From assembly GCA_963680875.1 (NCBI GenBank), contig OY804580.1, forward strand, positions 113,835,534-113,899,533: a stretch of DNA of 64,000 nt, read 5' to 3'. The translations under genes were made by a program, and so were the position numbers. Below, in pieces: positions 1 through 9,552 of this stretch; within the stretch, counting starts at the first letter, position 1; each line of letters starts with the position of its first letter. The notes beneath the pieces were generated by a model. That model had not been told where the DNA came from. It saw only the letters and a program-made list of their open reading frames with translations, and made no database searches. This DNA comes from Bathymodiolus brooksi. Taxonomy: Eukaryota; Mollusca; Bivalvia; Mytilida; Modiolidae.

Positions 1-199
1 ACACACTACTGGTTTTAATTTAGATTCATCGATCTTTTATAAGTGTTGCTGCAATACAATTGTTGAAAAATTGGTTTAATGTGTTTTCCAATGCATTTGA
101 ATTTTAGTGATTGCTTTACATTTGGCTATATTCTTATTGTATTTGCTCAATATTGAGTAGAGAGAAAATCAATCTTTTGCTCTGACATGGTTTATTAGC
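1..199. other. AT-rich flank, no gene seen
   Basis: No open frame, repeat period or RNA-like fold stands out by eye. It runs into the left part of the dispersed element that starts near 200. Confidence 0.5.
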
Positions 200-1360
200 T
201 TTATTTATGCTCGAAATTGGTGTAGTGCATTAAGACCTATTAAGTCCAACAGCAAAGGTATCAACCATGTGATAGGAATTAACATATATATGATATATAT
301 CTAATTTAGTGAGTATGACTCATCTATGGAATAATCTTCATCAGTTACGTTCATAGTCATTGGAAAACCAAATCATTCACACGTCTTTTGAATCGGGTAA
401 ACCAAAAAGGTCTACACAGGATACCAAAAAGGTCTAAACAGGATATCAAAAGGGCCTAAACAGTAAACAGAAAAGGCCTAAACAGTAAACCAAAAAGGCC
501 TAAACAGGATACCAAAAAGACCTAAGCAGGATACCAAAAAGGCCTAAACAGGATACCAAAAAGGCCTAAACAGGATACCAAAAAGGCCTAAGCAGTAAAC
601 CAAAAAGGCCTAAATAGAATAGCAAAAAGACCTAAACAGGATAGCAAAAAGACCAAAACAGGATACCAAAAAGGCCTAAGCAGAATACCGGAAAGGCCTA
701 AACAGGATACCAAAAAGGCCTAAACAGGATACCAAAAAAGCCTAAACAGGATACCAAAAAGGCCTAAACAGGATACCAAAAAGGCCTAAACAGGATACCA
801 AAAAGGCCTAAACAGGATACCAAAAAGGCCTAAGCAGAATACCGGAAAGGCCTAAACAGGATACCAAAAAGGCCTAAACAGGATACCAAAAAAGCCTAAA
901 CAGGATACCAAAAAGGCCTAAGCAGAATACCGGAAAGGCCTAAACAGGATACCAAAAAGGCCTAAACAGGATACCAAAAAAGCCTAAACAGGATACCAAA
1001 AAAGCCTAAACAGGATACCAAAAAGGCCTAAACAGGATACCAAAAAGGCCTAAACAGGATACCAAAAAGGCCTAAACAGGATACCAAAAAAGCCTAAACA
1101 GGATATCCAAAGGCCTAAGCAGGATATCCATAATCGGCTAAGATTACCTATCCCTGACGGTGATTAACTTTAGTTTTTATAAATTGTATATTCTTTAATA
1201 ACAGTCAATTTCAAATATGAATATATATAGTAGATGATGTCAATGGCGAAGCACTGATTACTTGGCGGTTGATACTCCCAGGGACTAACAGTCAACCAGC
1301 AGAGGTATCGACCCAATGATAATAAATAAAACGTAGATATCAAATTTAGTACGAACAACA
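200..1360. repeat. Dispersed element hosting a minisatellite
   Basis: Two related segments flank the minisatellite in direct orientation. Around 240-310 the sequence reads AGTCCAACAGCAAAGGTATC followed by a block with CTAATTTAGTGAGTA. Around 1285-1350 it reads AGTCAACCAGCAGAGGTATC followed by AAACGTAGATATCAAATTTA. The same material recurs at 5641-6254 inside an intron, where it carries only one minisatellite unit. This is therefore a dispersed repeat family; no coding capacity is visible. The family name is unknown to me. The boundaries are approximate because the copies are diverged. Confidence 0.6.
402..1130 (+). repeat. 22-bp minisatellite, about 33 copies
   Basis: The unit is GGCCTAAACAGGATACCAAA plus two more A. 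Successive GGCC motifs fall at 541, 563 and 585, which fixes the 22-bp period. Variants (AGTAAACC for GGATACC, AAGCC for GGCC, GAATACCGGAAA) occur in runs. One multi-unit pattern, beginning with the CAGAATACCGGAAAGG variant, recurs near 680, 836 and 924, so blocks of several units were copied together. No reading frame across it looks genuine. Confidence 0.95.
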
Positions 1361-2728
1361 TTTATATTATAGAAATGGGCCCATACAACTAGCCTAACCC
1401 CACCACATTTTATTGAAGTACCAGTACCAAGCCAGGAAAGTGAACGGTCGTGTATTTGTGTTAGGAGTCTCGATGTTTCCTCTTTCTAAGATCTTAATAT
1501 TTGATTTTGGAATTGTTCCGAGAGCGTGGTATTTTTTTCTTAAATTATAAAGGTAATATTTGAATTAATGGAATCTGGTTCTGAAATAATCTGTTCTGTA
1601 GACAATGTTGACAAACCAACGGAAATCAGCGGTTTTTACTTTATATATATATATCTATTTTTAAATTATTGTTATTTTAAACATTTGATGGTTTAATATG
1701 TGCAAATAAAACCCGGAAGAAGAAGCGTAACTTTGTTGGGGTATCTTGAACGAACCACAATCACAGTTGATAAAATGTTATCAGTCGAGACGATAACAAA
1801 GTTAACAATGGATCCTCTAAAACAAAGGTGACAACACTCTTGTGATAACCATGAAGTAGAGACAAGATCACGTGATATTATATTGGGGGATCATCTTCAA
1901 AAATATACGTCAAGATAATTTTAATTGCAACACCGAATGGAAATGAACAACAAATAATACAATTACTCAACATGATAAACAAATATCTATTTTAACTGTC
2001 ACACAATATATAATTTATACATATTATTCAACTTTAAAGTCACAATTGTGTATATCTGTAACATGTGTTGTTTATGGTTTTCATGCTTCTAAAATGCTTT
2101 GAAAATTCTCCTTGAAATTATCTTTTTAAATTAGGTAGTAAGGTTTATTACAAATGTGTTAAAGGAGAAAACAATGATGTTAACTATATAGCAACAAGGG
2201 AAGGAATGTCCCCTACAAATTACAGTAGTTGTATAATCATTGTTACGAAACAAAGCAATGTTGAAAAACTCGTGTATCTGTAAGATAAAACAAGCTTACC
2301 AATCCTTATGTAAAATCACCAGCACGAATGTGATGTTGAATAACTATTCCAAAAGAAATCCAATTTTCTACTAATTTGGTGATAAAATTCCCACTTTTAG
2401 ATGTATATTTACTTTGTTTCCTGGTGGTAAAGTTACAAACCCAAGAAATAGAACAGAGTTAACAAACGAATCTTAGAATTGTACGGTAACAACTGTGCTA
2501 CACTTTCAGACAATAGAAAGAACAGTGAGTTTATAGTGTTTGTAAATTAATTAGTGCAGATGTACATACTTCAGATATGAACTATATATAACTGTCATTA
2601 TTTAATGTTACTCATGTTATCTAGACGATATTGTGTTCGTAAATTGTCTGAATGGTTGAAAAGAAACCAGAGTATGGTGGACATGACTATTGATGACAAC
2701 AATTCTGATAATATGCATGAAAAGTTTG
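1361..2728. other. AT-rich single-copy sequence, no gene seen
   Basis: About 1.4 kb without a convincing exon, splice-site pair, tandem period or RNA gene. Only very short open frames occur, with no recognisable protein motif. Confidence 0.5.
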
Positions 2729-2965
2729 AAGAAACCAAAGAAGTAATCAGAATACGTAAATCTGCGAATGGCAGACAATACAATTGTCACAAGAAAAGAA
2801 CAAAATGATAAACAATGATCCACAAAACACTTCACAGAAAACCAAAGATTCACACCAATACATCTAAAACTCGGGGGGGGGGAGGCAAACTCAAATGGCC
2901 CTTCAGGGTTAGTAGTTCCTGCTCCACTATTGATACCCGTGGGTCGTGTTGTTGTTCGTTTCCTC
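2729..2965 (+). repeat. Mussel-type dispersed repeat, copy 1
   Basis: It contains the ordered blocks GAAGAAACCAAAGAAGTAAT, GGCAGACAATACAATTGTCA, GAAAACCAAAGATTCACACC, a G9 run and a tail with GTTCCTGCTCCACTATTGAT and CCCGTGGGTCGTGTTGTTG. The same order is seen at 4076-4215 and 4866-5190. I recognise this arrangement (ACTAAAGA...GCAACACGAA...CTGCTCCA...CCCGT) as a very common repeat of Mytilus genomes; that is memory, not a search. Open frames overlapping it on both strands (2605-2808, 2617-3015) have no support as genes. Confidence 0.75.
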
Positions 2966-3439
2966 AATGCATCCGCACTTGTTTGATTTTGAACATATCT
3001 TAAACCAAATAGCATGATAAAATAAAATGAAGAAAACCACCATATTGTCGGAACGGTGAAAGATACAAATAACGCAATTGAGTATGAACATTTTATATTC
3101 TTAGAAACTGTATATATTTTTGAACCATAGCAAATATATGGAATTTTAGGACAAGTAACAAGTCACTATTATCCCAATGGAAAAACAAATAGGAATAGTG
3201 AATAGATTGAACATAATAGATTTTAAGGGAATATTAATACTGAGAATTGGTCTTCAAATCTGATAAATTTGTTGATTATATGAATAAACAAAAGAGAAAA
3301 TATTAGTTTGATTGAAATTCGCTTCCTCATAGGAGAGAAGACAAAGTCTGGAAAACCCCTGAAGTATGTGTCAACAGTTTACAGATAGTACTGATATATG
3401 TGATCAAATATGATACGATACAACATTATGTGATAACGT
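2966..3439. other. AT-rich sequence, nothing recognised
   Basis: No gene, tandem period or known repeat seen. Confidence 0.45.
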
Positions 3440-3571
3440 TTGTCAGTGATTTGCGACATGTCGTTGGTTTTCCCCGGATACTCCCGTTTCCTCCACCAAT
3501 AAAACTGACCGACACGATATAACTGAAATATTGTTGAAAGTGTCGTAGGCACCATACAACCTAAGCCATCA
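3440..3571 (+). mobile_element. SINE-like dispersed element, copy 1
   Basis: It aligns with 63163-63290 over its whole length. Shared blocks are GTTTGTCAGTGA, TTGCGACA, GTGGTTTTC/GTTGGTTTTCC, CCTCCACCAATA and CTGAAATATTGTTGAAAGTG. The end (GTCGTAGGCACCATACAA) is a decayed form of the GGCGTTAAACACCATCAAAC tail seen in the other copy. Abundant molluscan SINEs end in this kind of tail, from memory. No target-site duplication was identified. Confidence 0.75.
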
Positions 3572-3844
3572 AATGTGATAAGAGTTAAAGTGAGAGATGG
3601 TTAATCTCTAACACATTAAATTGTGGTACATGTCTTTAATACAAAATATTATCCAATCGCCAACCCACAAAATATATAAAAAAATGTATTAAAATATGTT
3701 TGTTTTTCCCATATTACTTTGTTGCAATATATGTTTTTTATAAATTGATTGATTAATAGAGTGATTATTACTTAACGTAGAGCGAGCCGTATGTCAGTCA
3801 TATTCAGGACGAGAACAATTTCAATAATATCTAGAGTTGCCAAG

Positions 3845-4030
3845 TTAAATGTCAATAACTAATTCATTTATCAAGCGATCTATGTAATGTGATTTACACA
3901 CAAAAACGATATTGTTAGGGGTATTTTCTACGGGGACAACAGCATATTTGTCATTTAGGTGAGACAGGTGTTTAAGCATAGTAATCAAGGTGGACGTGCA
4001 TGTGTTTTCCGCATGTGGGTAAAATACCAA
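3845..4030 (-). pseudogene. Decayed reverse-transcriptase-like fragment
   Basis: The minus strand has a 61-codon open frame with the segment YAVVPVENTPNNIVFVCKSH. This resembles the 'V-P-A-D-K-A-x-N-N-x-x-x-V-C' region preceding the catalytic palm of reverse transcriptases common in mollusc genomes, perhaps Penelope-like. The resemblance is from memory. The frame is far shorter than any retroelement protein, has no YxDD-type catalytic motif, and has no upstream or downstream continuation that I can see. I read it as a fossil fragment; chance similarity remains possible. Confidence 0.4.
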
Positions 4031-4075
4031 CTAAAATCCCTTACTGACCAGCACAAAGAAAAGTTTGGAGATATC

Positions 4076-4215
4076 AAATGATATTCAGCAGCGGTATATC
4101 GAAGAAGGAAAGACAATGCAATGGCCAAAAGAAAAATGACAATGATCTATAAGACTCTACACAGAAAACTAAAGATTGAGCAACACGAATCCCACTACAA
4201 ATCCGGGGTGGACAT
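4076..4215 (+). repeat. Mussel-type dispersed repeat, copy 2
   Basis: The order of blocks matches copy 1: CGAAGAAGGAAAGACAATGC, AATGGCCAAAAGAAAAATGA, AAACTAAAGATTGAGCAACA, then CGAATCCCACTACAAATCCG. The copy is truncated after the GGGGTGG block and lacks the CTGCTCCA tail. The open frame starting at 4176 begins inside this repeat and is not considered a gene. Confidence 0.75.
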
Positions 4216-4865
4216 TGCTTAATTATTCATTACTTGGAACTATCAATTCTAAAATTAATTTTTTGTGCTCCTATAGAACTTTTACTCGGCAAAAATCCAA
4301 ATTAGCACGGCACTTCATATTGGAAAATGCAACGGGAGATCTCTTACTATTAAAATAGCTGCTAAAACGGCGTTCAATGGAGATATGTGTTCGATTCGCC
4401 CCTTGCATACATCCGTTTTAAAGAGGCTGTATCATATATCGACAGTAATATATCATGCTTCAATTACCGGAGTTCTGATTAGATATCATTGTAATAGACA
4501 TACATATGTTCTAGATAGCATTGATATTTTGTATCATCCCGCGGTGTTGGTTAGACTTGTCGAGCTATGCAAAAATGACGAGAAGAATATGAAAATAATT
4601 ATGCAAAAACAATGTTAAAAATTGATCAAGCATGCGCTATTTAAAATATATCGAGAGTTAGATTAGACCATGGGTTTTCCCACAACATCCAGGAAGGACA
4701 TCATGTTCAAGAATTATGTTAGACTATGAGTTTTTTTTCACAAGTCCCAACAATTACATTATATTAAAATATTGTATAGAAATATAATTTTCTCTCCAAT
4801 GATATAATAGAGATTCACAATATAAAATCTGTATTTTCAAAACGTTTCTAATAATTTACTCTAAG
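4216..4865. other. Unassigned sequence with one 77-codon open frame
   Basis: An open frame at 4385-4618 (+) encodes a cysteine- and histidine-containing 77-residue peptide beginning MCSIRPLHTSVLKRLYH. It has no recognised domain, no clear splice sites and no repeated copy in the window. It could be chance, an exon fragment or a piece of a mobile-element protein. The rest of the interval is AT-rich with no pattern. Confidence 0.25.
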
Positions 4866-5190
4866 AAGAGCTTGAAGATACCAAAGGCGTAACCATAATC
4901 CGTAAATCAAAGAAGGACAGACAACGCAATGGCCAAAAGAAAAAGGACAAAAGGACAAACAACGATCTACAAAACATACACATAAAACTAAAGATCGAGT
5001 TTTAGTTTTTAGTTTAAACATATTTTATTTGCCAATTAAACAGACAAAATGGATTAGACACAAGTTAAACAAACTTATGAAGTCTTCTCCAACTTACAAT
5101 ATGTTACAATAAAGAAGTACATAAAAGACATGCATTACTATATGTAGCACTAAAGATCGAGTAACTCGAACCCCACTACAAACAACAGTA
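4866..5190 (+). repeat. Mussel-type dispersed repeat, copy 3, split by an insertion
   Basis: The left part (4866-5000) has GAAGATACCAAAGGCGTAAC, GACAACGCAATGGCCAAAAG and ACTAAAGATCGAGT. The right part (5149-5190) resumes with ACTAAAGATCGAGT then AACTCGAACCCCACTACAAA, matching copy 2. The 148 bp between are foreign and are annotated separately. Confidence 0.8.
5001..5148 (-). mobile_element. 148-bp retroelement insertion with 14-bp target-site duplication
   Basis: The 14-bp sequence ACTAAAGATCGAGT lies immediately before (4987-5000) and immediately after (5149-5162) the insert, inside an otherwise continuous older repeat. The insert begins with a T-rich stretch (TTTAGTTTTTAGTTTAAACA), which on the minus strand is an A-rich 3' end. 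Together these indicate target-primed retrotransposition of a short, 5'-truncated LINE or a SINE on the minus strand. No coding sequence is present. The family is not identified, although a sequence starting like this is, from memory, frequent in mussel genomes. Confidence 0.8.
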
Positions 5191-5361
5191 TTCAAGACCA
5201 ATGATTCCACGTGGGTGTCAATTCTAGGTATTTGAATTGCTAACATCTGTTACTACTGACATATCACGCACAATTGTAATTATTCTCAAATATTTTCCAC
5301 TAAGAACTGTCGGTGTGTCATTTGTATTATCATCACAGAGCTATCATTTTGATTGTTCAAA

Positions 5362-6959
5362 ATGGCGAACCATTCTAAGATTTTGATCCGGTTTGCTTGC
5401 TTTATTTTGATATCGATGGTGATTGCTGATAGGGAACAAGTCACATCTACTTCCGATTCAGGTAACGAATACAATTTTCTTATAATAACGTTGAGATAAT
5501 TAGAATGAGGTAAACACGTACAAATTCAAGCCCACTCACTTTCCTGGCTTCTTACAGACACTTCAATAAAAGGAGACGGAGGTACGTTAGTTTTTTGTTG
5601 CATTTCAGGTTTGCTCATGAATGTCGATTGACTGTAAACAAAACGTAGATATTAAATTTAGTGCGTACGACGCGTTTCTGGAATAACCTTCATCAAGTAC
5701 GCTCAAAGCCAAATAATTTAAAAGTCTTTGGGAGCAAGAAAACCAAAAAGCATAAACAGGAGAGACAAAATCGGCTAAAGTCACCTATGTCTGAGGGAGG
5801 AGAACCTTAATTTTAATCACATGATTTAAGAACTGGAAATTTATATTATAGATATATCTAATAAACCATATCAGTGTCGAATCACTGACTACAGAGCCTA
5901 TGATTAATAAGATGAATAACATATTCCCTTCAAATTAATGTTCTCGTCCAGTTATTTGCGAGGGTTAGCATTGTACCCACTCGTAGAAAACACTTACATG
6001 ACCGCACCAATTCACCAAGAGGGAAGGTTTGGGTCCATAGAGCCAGCTTAAGCATAATATGAAAATATTCCGACCTTGTGGTACTTTTTATTTTTCATTT
6101 TATTCTGAGATATGTCCACACTATATCAGTGTTACTGTACACTGTGAATATGATTATCATGTGAAGATGTCTTTGTCGATATTGAGCGTAGACTACCTGA
6201 CTAAGGTTATTCTAGAAACGTGTTGTGCGCACTAAATTTGATGATCTACGTATTTATTTGTAGCCATATGCACTAGATAGTACAATGGTCATTTCTTACC
6301 TCTTGGATAAAGTAGTTAATATAGGTGAAAAAGATTGTTCTATCTTACCTAGGCTCCTAGATGGGACACGTTACATGAGCGTTTTCCCACAAAAATTGTT
6401 TTCAATTGTTGAAGTAAATTGTCGATTTATCGACATACATCCGTGTCTTGGCAGTATTTTAAATGCATTTCATAATAAATTATATTGACTATCCATAAAT
6501 GCTGCAACAGCGATAAATACCTATATCGATCCACATTTCGCAACTACTTGTACTTTTCTTAGAATTGGGTCAAAGGGAGGTAATTTGTTTTATTTACATT
6601 AGTTACTAACAAGGGAGAGCACTCTATTAATTTACTCAAAGTAAGCAAACATTGACACGGTAGAGGGGTGAGAAAAAGAGTCAAACACCATGAAAGGTGC
6701 AAGATCCTTAAATTTGATACATCTGTGGGTGTCTTAGATTTTTCCGATCTTGCACCTCTCCTGGTGTTAGACCCTATATGTCTTGAACATCAGACTAGGC
6801 CTAAATGAGATCTGAAAATCCCATTATAATCTAACAATTAAGTTTCTCATTAATTGTATAGTCTAAATTTAATTTTAGGTGTATGCTTTTATGGGAAAAC
6901 TGCTGAAAGGGTTCTAAGTATTCTAGCCACAGGAAAACATAGGGCACTACTTCCTTCAG
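5362..6959 (+). CDS. Putative secreted-protein gene, three phase-1 exons, 3' end not resolved
   Basis: Proposed exons are 5362-5461, 5558-5581 and 6879-6959. Exon 1 begins AAAATGG. It encodes a signal peptide with basic N-terminus (Lys6, Arg10), hydrophobic core FACFILISMVIA and likely cleavage before Asp23, then a Ser/Thr-rich stretch. It ends TCAG|GTAACG. Exon 2 is a 24-nt microexon preceded by a pyrimidine-rich CTTCTTACAG acceptor and followed by GTACGT; it adds DTSIKGDG. Exon 3 follows ATTTTAG, ends TCAG|GTATGT, and adds 27 residues starting GVCFYGKTAERVLSIL. All three junctions are phase 1 and the frame stays open (about 68 codons). A related microexon lies at 63899-63922. I do not recognise the family; a small secreted peptide or the start of a larger multi-exon secreted protein are both possible. 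Intron 2 carries a dispersed element (5641-6254) and a hairpin (6683-6769). No TATA box was assigned, and an upstream non-coding exon is possible. The splice model is inference from sequence signals. Confidence 0.55.
5641..6254. repeat. Dispersed element with long inverted ends, in intron 2
   Basis: The left arm (5641-5705) reads AAACGTAGATATTAAATTTA then CGCGTTTCTGGAATAACCTT. The right arm (about 6182-6254) holds the reverse complement in diverged form (AAGGTTATTCTAGAAACGTG, then GCGCACTAAATTTGATGATC). The inner part around 5740-5815 contains one unit resembling the 22-bp minisatellite and flanks matching both sides of the array at 402-1130. The structure fits a non-autonomous, MITE-like family, but no target-site duplication was confirmed. 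A weaker partial match to the arm occurs at about 52358-52405. Confidence 0.65.
6255..6682. other. Intronic sequence with one short open frame
   Basis: An open frame of 67 codons at 6285-6488 (+) has no recognised motif and sits within the proposed intron 2. No other structure was seen. Confidence 0.35.
6683..6769. repeat. Imperfect 24-bp inverted repeat (hairpin)
   Basis: Arm 6683-6706 (AAACACCATGAAAGGTGCAA then GATC) pairs with arm 6746-6769 (GATCTTGCACCTCTCCTGGT then GTTA) at all but about three positions, around a 39-nt loop. It may be a tiny MITE or a structured intronic element. It is not a tRNA, because no A- and B-box pair is present. Confidence 0.6.
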
Positions 6960-7167
6960 GTATGTGTTGATGGGCGTAAAGCGAATGGCGGATTATCACC
7001 ACGAGTAATAAAATCTTTTATTTTTTTATTTACACCCATATTAGCATAAGCCAATTCAATCTTATAACGTCATTTGATTATGACTATGTAAAACAATTAC
7101 ATTTATATATATCATATAAATGAATTGAGTTTTATTTTTCGAATTCGTAATAAACATCTGCTTCTAG

Positions 7168-7227
7168 GAAAATTAATATATTCCAACTTTGTATTTTATC
7201 AGAATTTCTTGTGGATAATGTTGAATG
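7168..7227 (+). CDS. Candidate fourth exon of the secreted-protein gene (uncertain)
   Basis: Following exon 3 (ends 6959, phase 1), acceptor CTGCTTCTAG at 7158-7167 opens a 60-nt exon ending at ATG|GTATGT. This keeps the frame open and again starts and ends in phase 1. It would add about 20 residues containing YSNFVFYQNFLWIM. An alternative acceptor with a better pyrimidine tract (ATTTTATCAG, ending 7202) gives a 25-nt exon in a different frame, ending in phase 2. The SINE starts just downstream (about 7240), so it may have interrupted the locus. The phase pattern favours the first option, but both are weak. Confidence 0.25.
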
Positions 7228-7239
7228 GTATGTTCCTAA

Positions 7240-7705
<466 letters not shown>

Positions 7706-7717
7706 AAACAACAATCT

Positions 7718-8227
7718 TTGACTCACTATAACATTTCCTTATGGGCAACCAAAATCCGAAAAATCTGGGAAAACAAAACCCGATTTTTTTTATTTATTCC
7801 GAAAGTCAAATATTTTAACCACCATAGTTTTGTTATTTATCATGGCATATCTAAATCTTTAGTTGTTTTAGAAAGCTCATTATATCAGCTTTCGATTTGG
7901 CACAAAAACTGACCGTTCCTACCCACTTCCGGTTTGACCCGGATCGTAATGTAAAGCCCCCCCCAACACTTTTTCACTTAATTTTTTACATTAAAATCTT
8001 AATAACTTTTTTGTTTTAAATGATAGAGGAACATTCTACATATCAAAATTGAGATATTTTAAATACCTTTCCAACAAAATAAAACGTATGTCGATGGGGT
8101 TTCGCGTTTGGGTTTTGGGCAACAAAAATTAGAAAAATCTGATTTTTTTTCCCACGATAATTTTGACGTACCTAACTTTTATTTTTCATTCCTGTCTTTA
8201 TTCCCAGGGCCTATAAAACATAATACA
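7718..8227. other. Spacer before the satellite, with a diverged direct repeat
   Basis: A segment at about 7739-7795 (TGGGCAACCAAAATCCGAAA, then AATCTGGG and a T-run) recurs in diverged form at about 8117-8155 (TGGGCAACAAAAATTAGAAA, then AATCTG and a T-run). A C9-type run lies near 7958. No gene was recognised; the 64-codon frame at 7718-7912 looks like chance. Confidence 0.5.
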
Positions 8228-8990
8228 GGGTATATATTTAAAGAAGAGACATGCACAAACATTTAGAGGTATATTACATGTATTTCAAGTTATCCTGGAG
8301 ACCGGAAGTGGACGACAATTGAACCATAATGGTTGTACAGCCGACAATTTGACCTACCCGACCATGGTTTTTTACTTCTGACTTGGTCCACAGGTCCTAT
8401 GGAATGATCTACGGGGAATAGTTATCAAGCAGAGGCATTGACAAACATTTTGAGGTATCATACATGTAGATCAAGCCTCCCTGAGGACCGGAAGTTGCCT
8501 ATTACGGAGCTAAAATGGGATGCCAGGACCGTGACGGATATTCCGGGTAATAACGTATATTGGTTTTTCGCATTTTTCTGGCTAACGAAGGGCTCCAGAA
8601 ATAAAAACTAAACATATATATTAAGCAGAGACCCATGCGCACATATTTGTTAAGGTATTTGGTTATTCTGGCCGCCATGGGGACCGGCAGGGGGTGAAAA
8701 CATAGGTAAACCGTTTTATTTTAACCTACCGCCGGACATTGGTTTTACATTATTTACTCCAATCAAGGGGCTTATAGACAGTCTTACTGTATATATTTAT
8801 AAAGCAGAGACATGTACAAACATTTTGAGGTATAATACATGTATGTCAAGCTATCCTGGAGACCGGAAGTGGACGACAATTGAGCCATAATGGTTGTACA
8901 GCCGGCAATTTTGACCTACCCGACCATGGTTTTTTACTTCTGACTTGGTTCAGAGGTCCTATGGAATGATCTATGGGGAATAGTTATCAA

Positions 8991-9186
8991 GCAGAGGCAT
9001 TGACAAACGTTTTGAGGTATCATACATGTAGATCAAGCCTCCCTGAGGACCGGAAGCTGCCTATTACGGAGCTAAAATGGGATGCCAGGACCGTGACGGA
9101 TATTCCGGGTAATAACGCATATTGGTTTTTCGCATTTTTCTGGCTAACGAAGGGCTCCAGAAATAAAAACTAAACATATATATTAA
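8991..9186 (+). repeat. Representative satellite monomer B (196 bp)
   Basis: It begins GCAGAGGCATTGACAAACGT, contains TTTGAGGTATCATACATGTA, CCCTGAGGACCGGAAG and TATTGGTTTTTCGCATTTTT, and ends in an AT-rich AACATATATATTAA. The first 66 nt differ from monomer A at only about ten positions; the remainder is far more diverged. A 66-codon open frame starts upstream in A and covers most of B in many copies. Confidence 0.9.
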
Positions 9187-9365
9187 GCAGAAACCCCTGC
9201 GCACATATTTGTTAAGGTATTTGGTTATTCGGGCCGCCATGGGGACCGGAAGGGGGGGAAAACATAGGTAAACCGTTTTATTTTAACCTACCGCCGGACA
9301 TTGGTTTTACATTATTTACTCCAATCAAGGGGCGTATAGACAGTCTTACTGTATATATTTATAAA
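9187..9365 (+). repeat. Representative satellite monomer C (179 bp)
   Basis: It begins GCAGAAACCCCTGCGCACAT in this copy (usually GCAGAGACCCCTGCGCACAT). It contains TTAAGGTATTTGGTTATTCG, ATGGGGACCGGAAGG and CTACCGCCGGACATTGGTTT, and ends TGTATATATTTATAAA. Its second half aligns with the end of A: CTACCGCCGGACATTGGTTT against CTACCCGACCATGGTTTTTT. A G-run after GACCGGAAG varies from five to ten G between copies. Confidence 0.9.
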
Positions 9366-9552
9366 GCAGAGACATGTACAAACATTTTGAGGTATAATAC
9401 ATGTATGTCAAGCTATCCTGGAGATCGGAAGTGGACGACAATTGAACCATAATGGTTGTACAGCCGGCAATTTTGACCTACCCGACCATGGTTTATTACT
9501 TCTGACTTGGTCCACAGGTCCTATGGAATGATCTACGGGGAATAGTTATCAA
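9366..9552 (+). repeat. Representative satellite monomer A (187 bp)
   Basis: It begins GCAGAGACATGTACAAACAT, contains TTTGAGGTATAATACATGTA, CCTGGAGATCGGAAG, GACCTACCCGACCATGG and GGTCCTATGGAATGATCT, and ends GGGGAATAGTTATCAA. The palindromic TACATGTA occurs in both A and B. This monomer is the one cut at the right edge of the array. Confidence 0.9.

Noticed and set aside
400..1130. CRISPR-like array (regular repeats)
   Set aside because: Units are directly abutting 22-bp repeats with no unique spacers, in a clearly eukaryotic context.
2605..3015. Overlapping frames of 61-132 codons on both strands
   Set aside because: They lie over the mussel-type dispersed repeat and mirror each other; no independent coding evidence.
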